In this document: one piece after another, positions 12,146 through 21,556 of the stretch
Numbering within the stretch: the first letter of the stretch is position 1
How the letters are laid out: every line of letters starts with the position of its first letter
Source: Dactylellina haptotyla
Taxonomy: Eukaryota > Ascomycota > Orbiliomycetes > Orbiliales > Orbiliaceae
Direction: 5' to 3'
DNA length: 64,000 nucleotides
NCBI GenBank assembly: GCA_031310005.1
Contig: CM062379.1
Span: forward strand, 2,232,001-2,296,000
Made by a program: the position numbers and the translations under genes
Notes under the pieces: model-generated
The model's database searches: none
What the model saw: the letters and a program-made list of their open reading frames with translations, nothing else
Told to the model about the DNA's origin: nothing

Positions 12146-14187
12146 TCAGCGGCTACCGGATCGGCTGAACACGAAGACAATGATGATAGCCACTGCCAAG
12201 GTAGCCACCGCTCCGGGCATTAACAGTTCATTCGGAACACCAGGGATGTGTTGCTTCTCCGCAAGCTCAGTTGCTTGCCTCTGGAGTCTCTTAACCTCCT
12301 CAACCGCCTCGAGTTTCTCGGTGTCAACTGGAGGCGGTGCAGGTGGAGGTGGAGGTGCCTCAATGTTAGGTGGGTGGTCCGCATCATGGACATAAATGTC
12401 AACTTTGTCTCTGTGCTGCCGACGAGCCAAGTTTATAGCATCAAGGAGATCTTGGTCAGAAGTTATCGAGACAAGGTCGTTTTCATCGTCAATATACGAT
12501 ATCGCAAAACCAGTCTTCTCAATATGACCTTCTTCGTTCACAATAGTCTCCCCACCAACCTGGGAGATTTCGGCACCCAATCTTCCAGTGACCGTGTGCA
12601 CCAACCCTGGGAATCCGGCAGACGGGATAACAGCGAACCTGTGAACACGGCCAGAAGGTGCCTTGAACTTAAAAGTGAACGGGTTGCTTTCTGAAAGCGA
12701 CGGCGCGGGGGGTGTAAGCATAACGTGAGAATGCGGTGGGGAGTCATCTCCGACGTGGGATGCGGAATCGTTAGGGAGGACCGAGTGTGAATGGGACGTT
12801 CCCGGTCTTTCGTAAGTCGGGTGCCGCATCATGCTGGGCGACTCCGATCCCATGAGCGACATGTGGTGCGAGACGCTATCCGACACCACAGACTCAGAAT
12901 CGTTGTCCATAGACAACCAAAACTTATTCCACGCGGGACCTTCATTATCGCCAGTCTGCATGCTATTAATCTGCTCCAATGTAGCATATGTGAGCTTTAG
13001 GACATCGACCATGCCGACAATCTCTCCAGAGTCATTCATAACCGGAAGGTTCAAATAATGACCGTCTATACAGAGCTATGATTAGCCATAGAACTGAACA
13101 ACACAAAAATGGCATTGAATCACATACCATGCATTTTTCGAAGAGCAGCTTGGATGCTCAAGTCCATTGAGGCAAAGTCAGGGTGGGGAGTCATGACTCG
13201 GACGACGCTGCAAGTCGCGGGATCGAGACCTGGAGCGATGACACGCAAGACAACATCCTTGCTGGTGAAGATACCAGTGATGTTTCCCTGATCTTGAACC
13301 AGCACAGCGGTAGTATGATTCTCTTTCATAAGTGCCGCCGCTTCTCGAACGCTGGTTCTAACATTGACCGTAGTCGGTGGGATACCGCTAAGGACAGTCT
13401 CCAATGTTGGCCCCGCCATCTTAGATCTCAAAGCCTCCACATATTGAATGATCTGAGTAGGCTGAGCTCCTCCAAGCTCCTGAACACCCTCCAGAGCATC
13501 GTGAAGCTTGCGAGACATAGAGTAAGACCTCTCCAACTTTTCCATAGCTTCATAGAAGCACTTTGTGATATCGAGGACACCGCTGATATCTTGATTCTCG
13601 TCCATGACGGGCAAATGTCTGAAGCCCTTTCTAACCATCAGATCCAAAGCATCGGTGGCCGAAGTTTCCGTAATAGCGCACATTGGGTTTTTGGTCATTA
13701 TATCAGAAACGATGGCGTCCCGGGCGTCGATCCCCGCGCCGACGACTCTGAATGCGAGATCCTTAGCGGTGAAGATACCTGCGATTCTATCGTCGTCATC
13801 GGTAACGAGAACGCAATCTTCGCGCTTGGCTGCCATGAGCTGCGCAGCTTCGGCAACGGTAATGTGTGGCTTGATCTGCAAGGCCTGGCCGGGTCTCAGG
13901 GCCATGACGGTTCCCGGTACGGCCTTGCGACTTCCTCTGGACCTGTTGCTGGACTGGTGCTTCTTCTTCCCCAAGCTCGATTCCATCTTTTGCCTGATCG
14001 CCTATTGAGATCATATCGAGTTAGCTCTGTCTTAAACTCTTCAAACTGTGGCGGCTTTTCGGGATACCTCATCTCGCTTGATCTGTCGGCGCCTGCTATC
14101 GGTAACGCTGCCTGCTGCATCGTGGTGGTGGCCTTGGGAGGACGCTGCCCTCTGGCCGTGGCTTCGACGGCCGCCGGTGGTGGACAT
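12146..14187 (-). CDS. CBS-PB1 domain protein with C-terminal membrane anchor
   Basis: 637 residues from exons 14187-14068, 14001-13128 and 13065-12146, all frame-consistent. The start at 14187 gives a basic N-terminus (MSTTGGRRSHGQRA, SRRRQIKRDEAIRQKMESS). Four CBS-type motifs follow, in two pairs, at roughly residues 70-190 and 230-345, for example EDCVLVTDDDDRIAGIFTAK and TTAVLVQDQGNITGIFTSKD. A PB1 domain lies at about 460-560, with the OPCA-like acidic segment YIDDENDLVSITSDQDLLDA. It ends in a proline-rich linker, a short coiled-coil (AVEEVKRLQRQATELAEKQ) and a hydrophobic segment GAVATLAVAIIIVFVFSR, which reads as a tail anchor. CBS pairs bind adenosine nucleotides and PB1 domains mediate pairing; S. 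pombe Mug70 has this layout. The pathway is unknown. It is divergent from RPS26, with a 983-bp shared upstream region. Confidence 0.85.
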
Positions 14188-15170
14188 TTTCGAAGCAGCT
14201 CTTCTTTTTTTCTCTTTCCCTCGGGGACGTGGGTAGAAAAATTCGCTGCGATGATGCTGATGGATTGGGAGAAAGGAGGGAGAAGATGTGAAAGATTTTG
14301 GCGGGGCGGCGGGTTGATAGGTTGGCGGTGTTGCTCCGAGCTCCCAATCTTAAACCACTCAACGGCCAAATCGGGGCGACATGTTGACAGCCAGCTAAGA
14401 AGCTAAAAGCAGGGCTAACGGCAATGGTAATGCTACTATAGTTCACTGGCACTAGCGGGATTGCCTAGAGCGGGCTCGTGATAGTGGCCCCGATATCGTG
14501 AAACTAACGTGATCATTCAGCGGCACGTCAAGATTTGCAGCTATTCCGAAGAAGCTCAGCTCCGGTTTTGAATAGCTTGACCTCTTCAGTTCGTGGCAGG
14601 AGTCAAGCGGGAAGCTTAGTGTCTCCAGCAATGCGTGAATGCCATAAGGTCCACCGCGAGCGAGAAGGGTTGCTCATCGGTATCTCGACCGATGCTCATG
14701 CTCATGATATCAACCTGCAGAAACCTCGTTCTGGCCATGCATTTCGCATCCGGATCGAAGGAGTGCACAGTGCCCGTCGACTGTACGGCTACCCCACCCG
14801 GCTGGACAACGCACGCGCCTACCGCGTCTACGACAGCCCCGAATGTGTTGCGTTGTTGAGCCCTATGTGCTACTCCCCGATCAGGCAACGTTAGCGAGGA
14901 ATCCGCCCACAAAAAAATAATTCGCAGGCAAGCTGGTCTGGCTGCCTCCCAAATCTTCGAGATACTACCACTCAGCACGTCCGACAAGCATCATCGACAC
15001 CCGTCACCGACAACCTCGACACCCAACCCTTCGTCACCCGATTTCGATAATCAACCAGGTACGACACGCCTCTGTCTCTCCGGCTGCCCGTTGTTCTGTT
15101 CTACGACAAATTACACGTTTTCGAGAGAAGGATTGATTTTAACGAAGGTGCCATCTGCAGATCCGTCAAA
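14188..15170. promoter_or_regulatory. Divergent promoter region, CBS-PB1 gene and RPS26
   Basis: 983 bp between two divergent start codons. CT-rich runs such as CTCTGTCTCTCC near 15070 lie just before RPS26, as is usual in fungal ribosomal-protein leaders. No protein-coding frame is convincing. I cannot name specific factor sites. Confidence 0.5.
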
Positions 15171-15872
15171 ATGGTCAAGAAGCGCGCAGCAAAGTATGTC
15201 GATACTCCGTCACCACACGAATTGGACCGTTGAATTGGGGATAAGGAATATTCTTTTTTCTGACTGGTGGTTTCTGTCTATAGCGGTCGTAACAAGAACG
15301 GACGTGGCCACGTCAAGCCAATCCGTTGCTCCAACTGCTCGAGATGTACTCCCAAGGACAAGGCCATCAAGAGATTCACCATCAGAAACATGGTTGAATC
15401 CGCCGCCATCCGTACGTTGTTTCCGTTTGCAATATACATATATATATGTGTATATAATACGGGAGGATGGAGCTATGTCAAATAGCTCCAAGAACTCCCT
15501 AGGCATAACGATCATACTAACAGTAGCTGTACAGGTGATATCATCGATGCCTCCGTCTTCTCCGATCCTTCCTCCGGATACGCCTACGGCAGCAACAACA
15601 ACCCCGCCGGATACAACATCCCAAAGATGTACCTCAAGCTCCAATACTGCGTTTCCTGCGCTATCCACGGAAAGATCGTTCGGTATGGGCAACCCCATCG
15701 AATTGTATGGCTATTTAACCAAATCGACAAGTTCAGCTTACATATGTTATCTAAATATAGTGTCCGATCGAGGGAAGGACGACGCAACCGTGCCCCACCC
15801 CCAAGAGTACGATACAACAAGGACGGCAAGAAGTTGACTCCTACCCAGGGAGGAGCCAAGACCACCGCGTAA
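15171..15872 (+). CDS. RPS26: 40S ribosomal protein S26 (eS26)
   Basis: Small-subunit protein near the mRNA exit channel. Four exons: 15171-15193, 15284-15411, 15535-15682 and 15761-15872, giving 136 residues. The protein starts [20 protein letters not shown] and contains the zinc-ribbon cysteines of IRCSNCSRC and LQYCVSC. It carries [20 protein letters not shown] near the end. All joins keep frame. The first exon is only 23 nt, as often in fungal ribosomal-protein genes. Odd: between DASVF and PKMYLKL there are about 21 residues ([20 protein letters not shown] plus P), where other ascomycetes as I recall them have about 6. No GT..AG pair removes it in frame. Intron 2 folds into a stem-loop (separate entry). 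Confidence 0.97.
15461..15499 (+). promoter_or_regulatory. Two-stage stem-loop in RPS26 intron 2
   Basis: GGGAG (15461-15465), a 3-nt bulge, GGAGCTAT (15469-15476), loop GTCAA, ATAGCTCC (15482-15489), a 5-nt bulge, CTCCC (15495-15499). The 8-bp inner and 5-bp outer stems are perfect. It lies upstream of the TACTAAC branch site (15514 region) in the 123-nt intron. An AT-rich near-palindrome (ATACATATATATATGTGTAT) precedes it. The structure is seen; a regulatory role is inference. Confidence 0.55.
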
Positions 15873-16735
15873 GCGTGTGAACGGGGCTGTCTTTTTGGTG
15901 TTTTATGTCTTTATAATTATCTCCGTCAAATCAGAATCCTCAGTCTATACCATTACGGACCACGACGAAAGTCCCCTACCTCACCTTGGAATCCGTGTTC
16001 AATGATACACCTCCTTTCCTCTTCTCGAAATTCGTCCTCCACCTCCTGACAGCTACATTTTAGCTGCTTTTTCCACAAGTACTATATATATACTCTTTTT
16101 GTGTATAAGGGGCATTCTGTTTTTGCTACGCCTGGGTCCATCATCTTTTTTTTTTCATTGCGTTATAATCACGATACAATTTTTCTCGAAGCATTCCTCA
16201 CCAGGGAGTTTTATTCATCAATGAATGAATGTCATTATAATCCGAAGAATCCGACGTTCGATGAAGTAACAGATACCACACTAGATATCGTAGCCCAACG
16301 TGATATTCTCTAATGATAAACAAGTGTTAGTTAAGCTAAATTACCTGCAATATCTCCCTCCATATTCCTGTCCACCGTTTGATCGTCTGAAGTGTACTCT
16401 GGTAAGGGCCAATCTAAGCCTAAAAGGGAGGCCTTGGAGGCGTTGTATTTTGGCAAGTTAGCTGCAGCCAGCCAGGACAACACAAGCTATAGCGTGCAAC
16501 GCTGCTCTGTCTCCTATAATCATGCACAGAAATAGTATCATAATAGAGGACTGGCTGCGCTGTAACAGTATAAAACAAAATCTAGCGACACCTGAGCCTT
16601 TTTAAACCTACACAACTCTCCTCTAAATCTCTCACCTTTATCTCATAATCAAATTTCACGGTTTGCTAACATCTAACGACCTCGCCCTCTTCCATCTGAA
16701 CGACATCCGAGACCGCTACTTCTATTAGGATAATA
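15873..16735. other. Intergenic, RPS26 3' side and zinc-finger promoter
   Basis: No coding frame with support. The left part should be the RPS26 3' UTR. The right part, with short pyrimidine runs near 16620-16700, should be the promoter and leader of the next gene. Confidence 0.45.
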
Positions 16736-18505
16736 ATGGCGGACCCGAATGACTCTGCTCGTGGATACTACCAAACTGGTCCCGGCTTAAATACCAGTGA
16801 AATGACCAGCAATATGTCTAAACGACCGCTGGAGGAATCACGGTCAGTGGTTTTCATTCTCAGGCTACCTTAGGTCATGGATTTTAAGCAAGGGGAGAGC
16901 TAACTTCCCTGTAGCCCAAAATGGTCAACTTGTTCTCGTTGCAATACTGAATTCTTCAGCGTGGATCGCGCACAGGAGCACTTCGAGAATATGTGTCCTG
17001 ACCTGTGGTGCGATCTGTGCAAAGAGGCTTTCAAAGAAGCCGCTGATACCAGAAAGCATATGGAATTCCATGCTGATAGTTCTCTGGTATGCCCGAGGTG
17101 TAAGCTCACGGCTCCAACTGCAGAAGATTTGTTTGCCCATTGGAGGGCGACCAACTGTCATATTGAATGCAAAATATGTGGTGCATGGTTCTTCAAAGAG
17201 AGCTTTGAAGTTCATTACGAGATGAGCCCTTTCTGCCGCCGTGCTCTTTTCACCAGGGATGTTTTTGGCACACAAAACTTTCCCAGCTCGAATTCTCCAG
17301 CTTCAGCTAACTCTCCTCAGAAGAGGAGTGGGTTGGAGAATAGACCCGCTGTTGGAATTTCATCTGCACCTGGCCAAAATGAAAATCGTCGAGGGTTTGC
17401 CAGCCAGTCGTTTCAAACCCCTAACAACACGCCTTCAAAAAAGGCTACTGGCAACTTGAATTTAGTGAGAACTGCTGGACGATGAATAGCGAGATTGATA
17501 AGTTAGACTAACTAGTTCTCTCAGGCAGGTATCCGGCCCGAAAATCGGGTTACGCTGGGTAAAGCCTTTTCTCCAAAGAAGGCCCGCAGTTCTCACCAGA
17601 AGGGTTTACCCAGGCACCACGATGGACAGAAGTCCCGAAAGCGTGTTAGCTGCTTTGGATGCGATAGATATTTTCCGATCTATTCATCCATGATACTGCA
17701 TCTGGAATCTGGAAATTGCGACTCCAGAATTTCCATGGAAGATATCAACTACGTTTTTGCGACCCATCCTCGCTCCGAGGAGTTGATGGTTGACGACGGT
17801 CGCAAGAGCCTCATCGCTTTCCTGAATTATCAAGCAAATCATGATGGCACACCCTTTAAGTGCTCCAATGTTACCTGTAACTCCAGATACAAGTACTTAA
17901 GTGCATTGATAAACCATTCGGAGGGCGCGGCCTTTTGTAACCTGAGGTTCGGAGATTCGACAACTGGGATTATGAAGCATCTGGAAATTCATCTCTACCG
18001 ACAAAGTTTGATCCATAGTATTGACAAAGTTAGATTTTCCAGGGCGTCTGCTATTTTTATTCGGCCGCCTCCTTCCTCTTCTTGCCAAGAATTCTGGCAG
18101 GACCCAGAACCATGGCGCCCGCTCTTAGTCCAGCTCATTGATAGTCTTTTATCTCTAACAGATCTCGTTTTGATTGGGGAACCTGGGCGTCAATACAGTC
18201 GGGTTTTGAATTTCAATGACTTATCTCGAGCTCGAACTGTACTCACAAACCTGACTACCTCAATTGGGAGGGTCCAGTACGAGCTTGCGAAGGTTGGTAA
18301 ATGCACAGCGCAACCGAAGCTCCCCGGCATTGCTTCTGTATTGCTGCATTTCAAAGAGACTGGGGAAACTCAAACTGTTACCCAGTTTATTAAGAACGTT
18401 GAACGAGTTCGAGATATGATCAGGCTCGAATACGATAAGAGGGTAGTTTCCGGTCCCGTACTTGGCTACCGACAAGCGACGAACTCTGGGTCGCAAATTT
18501 TCTGA
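16736..18505 (+). CDS. C2H2/C2HC zinc-finger protein, paralogue of the gene at 3.6-5.1 kb
   Basis: 545 residues from exons 16736-16842, 16915-17464 and 17525-18505. The splice phases (2, then 0) match those of the minus-strand gene at 3633-5089. Fingers: CSRCNTEFFSVDRAQEHFEN followed by MC; LWCDLCKEAFKEAADTRKHM; LVCPRCKLTAPTAEDLFAHW; IECKICGAWFFKESFEVHYE. A Ser/Asn-rich linker of about 100 residues bears the second intron, then SCFGCDRYFPIYSSMILHLE plus SGNC, FKCSNVTCNSRYKYLSALIN and KHLEIHLY. As in the paralogue, a helical tail of unknown fold follows. The repeated signature is F/Y-x2-M-x2-HLESG-x-C, then a C-x4-C finger, then HLY. The linker is much longer here. The role is likely nucleic-acid binding, inferred from the fingers only. 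Confidence 0.78.
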
Positions 18506-18811
18506 TTTTTCGACTACTGTACCACTCAACTATTCAATCTTGCTTTGGAGAGGAGGATGATGACTAACAGGCTTAAGATCATACCAAGCCTTTTCACTCC
18601 AATCAGTATACACAATCTCGCTCTCTAATATTCTTTCCGTTACAAAATGTAACCTAATAAACCATGAGCGAGATGAAGAGAGGAAACGATATTTTATGAG
18701 ATAAAGCACCAATTTATTCATACTGCGTGATCATGTGAAATTCGTATATCGCAAGATAAAGCTATGTACACCTGCATCGAGAAACTCCAAACGTAATATT
18801 TACAAACCCAA
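18506..18811. other. Short convergent intergenic region
   Basis: 306 bp between the stop codons of the zinc-finger gene and the GT90 gene. I see only AT-rich 3' UTR-like sequence. Confidence 0.5.
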
Positions 18812-20344
18812 CTAATCCCACTCAGTTTTGCCTGTCAGCGCAAACGTTTCAAATGGAACTCCCTTCTCGTCCCAGCCGTTGCCCGCGGGTATCGCAACCT
18901 TATTCCAACCTCTGATAGTTTCTCTCCAGTAACACATTTCTGCACTCTCGGAAAGATACCCCTGTTCTACGAATAGCTGTTTCTGTCGTCGAGCGATTCC
19001 CCTTGCAATCTTGGGATTGTCTCTCAGCCACATTATCGTCTCTTCGAGATCACTCCAATCCGGCGAAACGAATACCGCATTCGCCTCATCCGGTTTGTAA
19101 TCCTTCGGCCAGGCTTTGCGCATCCGCTTCAACGCAAAATCCTTCATGTGCATGGTTGTCTCGAACCCCAGCGTCCAAGCAAACAGGGGCTTCATCAGAT
19201 GCGTCGAGTGCATCATGTAGTTTATCGGCGGGGTGATGATGACACTCTCGCAGAGTAAATGGAATGGCAGGCGGCCGGAGTAGGTTATCCCTTCCGTGTA
19301 GGCGATGTATTTGTACCTACAGATCTCTGGGATCTTGATTATGTTCACCGCCCTTTCCAGGGACTTCCATTTTAGCTGGCCGATGTCGGCCCATTCTTTG
19401 TCCTTGGCCGCCTCGAGGAGGTTCCCGCGCAGGTTACCGTTTTGGAGCGGGTTGAAGTATGGTGTGCCGCGCCAGAAGAGCTTGTCGATTTTGGAGTCAA
19501 AGGGGATTGTGGATTCGATCTCGGTGACCCGAGAGAGAACTTCGGTTAGCGGGCCGATGTATTCGACGGGCCAGGACCAGTGGCCGAAGTGTGGGACGGG
19601 CCAGTAGTTTAAGATGTCCGTGTGGTCGTACCATTTGGAGTAGACCCAGCTGTTATTCTTGGGGTAGTCGATTGGGGTGAAGGAGAAGACTGTGTCGGGT
19701 AGGGGTTCTGGCGATGTTGCGATGGCTTTGTGGACTTGGTGGAGAGCGGCGGCTCGATGCTGTTGGATTCAGATGATATGCATGAGCTAATGGCCTAGTT
19801 GTAGAAACGACTTGTTGAAGTTCGGTGTTATATATCTTACCATGACATTCACATTGTTATTTGTCGAATTGCTGCTATTGATAACGTATAACTGGCCCGC
19901 GAAAGTAAAACATATTAGTAAAAGCTTCACAACCGCGGACCGTTCTCTTTGATCTATGGACAGTAGACATACCCTATTGTTCTTAATCCTCGCGTTTACC
20001 AGCCCTGTATAATCATTCGACCTCTCGAAACTAAATTCTCCTCTCCCAACTGCCTCGTCGATAGGCGCGAACAGCAGAGGGTACTGCTTCCGACACTGTT
20101 TCTGGGTCAAGAACATAGATCTCTCCGCCCAACTCTTCACTCTTCTCCCTCCGACTGTCATGGGAGCATATTTTGGGGAAGAGGACGTTGAAGATAGCGA
20201 TTTCGAAAAGAAGTTGATGCCATCTGAATTGAAGATAAATTTAATCACAGCCATAAAACCAACGGCTGCGAAAACCGCCTCTGCGAAGGCGACTCGCAAG
20301 AAAAAGGGACGTCTTCCTACACCCATCCTTCTGTACGGTCCCAT
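18812..20344 (-). CDS. GT90 (CAP10-like) glycosyltransferase, type II membrane protein
   Basis: 456 residues from exons 20344-19973, 19891-19841 and 19759-18812. The N-terminus is a short basic segment followed by a hydrophobic signal anchor (FLRVAFAEAVFAAVGFMAVI), so the enzyme should sit in the secretory pathway. The C-terminal half has the CAP10/DUF821 features: FTPIDYPKNNSWVYSKW, PHFGHWSWPVEYIGPL, KLFWRGTPYFNP, CRYKYIAYTEGITYSGRLPF with HLLCESVIITP, then FVSPDWSDLEETI. GT90 members include Cryptococcus Cap10/Cxt1 xylosyltransferases. The acceptor and sugar here are unknown. The middle exon is only 51 nt; its Asn-rich sequence (NSSNSTNNNVNVM) may carry N-glycans. Confidence 0.88.
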
Positions 20345-21556
20345 CTACTTCATAAATTAAAATATATATTTGTAATTTTTTAAATGTAGTTTTTTGTAAA
20401 AAATAAAAGAAAAAGAGATGGGAGAGAAGTGAATTTCAATCAAACCAGGGAAACCATAAAGCAAAAATTATTAAATTAAACAATAAAGGAAGAGATCGGT
20501 GTACTCCCTTCAACGGCAAGCTAGAAGATCCCTTTGCGAAAACCGGGGAAAAGGCCACACAGATTAGGGCAGATGGATGAGGTCCGAAAACCAGCCACCG
20601 GAGCGACATGTTTGGTCAACATGTTGAAACCAGTATTCTCGTCGTCCCGGATATATTGCAAGCAAATCCGGGTACTCGGATGTTACATTTGTCCAAGCTT
20701 GTCGCCATTCCCACTCGAATGCGTACATGCACGTATCAAGTACCCTGTCCCGCTCCCTATCAAATAAAGAAAAAGGTACCCAAAGTACATGTGGGTACGC
20801 TAGCTCAGTGAGCTAGATTTGCACTAGGGTACGGAAGTGAGAGAAAAAAAGAAAACCTCTTCGGTCGCACAAGCTCCAGAACGCCAGGGCAGTTTTTGGC
20901 GAATTTCAGAACCGGGGTGGTTACGTCTGCTTTTGATACTCTCCACCTGTTCAAAACGCACCAAGTGGTACCCTTGCCGATATTCAGTCGCTTATTTGTC
21001 GGAAGAGTATTAACGTCGACACAAGCTTTCTTAAGGTGTGGAGGAGAGGCAAGGGTCTGAGACGGCGCTCGGCCCGATGGTTCGCAGGCTGTGGTTGTCT
21101 CGCGGACCACCAGGCTCCGCGCGAAGGGTAGCGTTGGGTTCACGAGACAAAATTGTGGGGTGGTCAGGTACGAAAGATTCGTAATACTGCCCAGACTGGG
21201 GTAGCTTTTCTCCCGGCGGGAAGGCTGTCAATTTGTTTCTTGGAGGCCATGGCGTGAATGTCTGCACTATCATTACCAGGTCCTGATATATTTCGGGAAT
21301 ATTGCCATGGTCTGTAACCGGAAAGTGCAATCTAAACGGATACGCAAGCGATAACACTGACCTCGATTGCGTTGTGCTGCCGTTGGACATACGGATATGT
21401 GGTATAATATTCTATCGATACCTACAAGCAGAAAGAAAAACCTATATACAAAGTGCAGGACCGCACGGAGAGGCGCTGGAAAGCCCTTCATATAGTAAAT
21501 ATATACACAAAAAACCCGACGCTAATATCTTACAAAAATTCACCGATCCATGGTGG
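20345..21556. other. Intergenic region upstream of the GT90 gene
   Basis: 1.2 kb between the GT90 start and the Mtf1-like stop (both minus strand). Two small inverted repeats sit at 20776-20798 and 20801-20815 (separate entry). Overlapping open frames at 20.8-21.4 kb on the minus strand show no domain and no splice-consistent joins that I trust. Confidence 0.4.
20776..20815. repeat. Adjacent inverted repeats
   Basis: GTACCCA (20776-20782) pairs with TGGGTAC (20792-20798) over a 9-nt loop. Directly after it TAGCTCA-G-TGAGCTA (20801-20815) is a perfect 7-bp inverted repeat with a 1-nt centre. It could be a cruciform, a transcript-end structure or a remnant of a small inverted-repeat element; no target duplication is evident. 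Confidence 0.5.
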
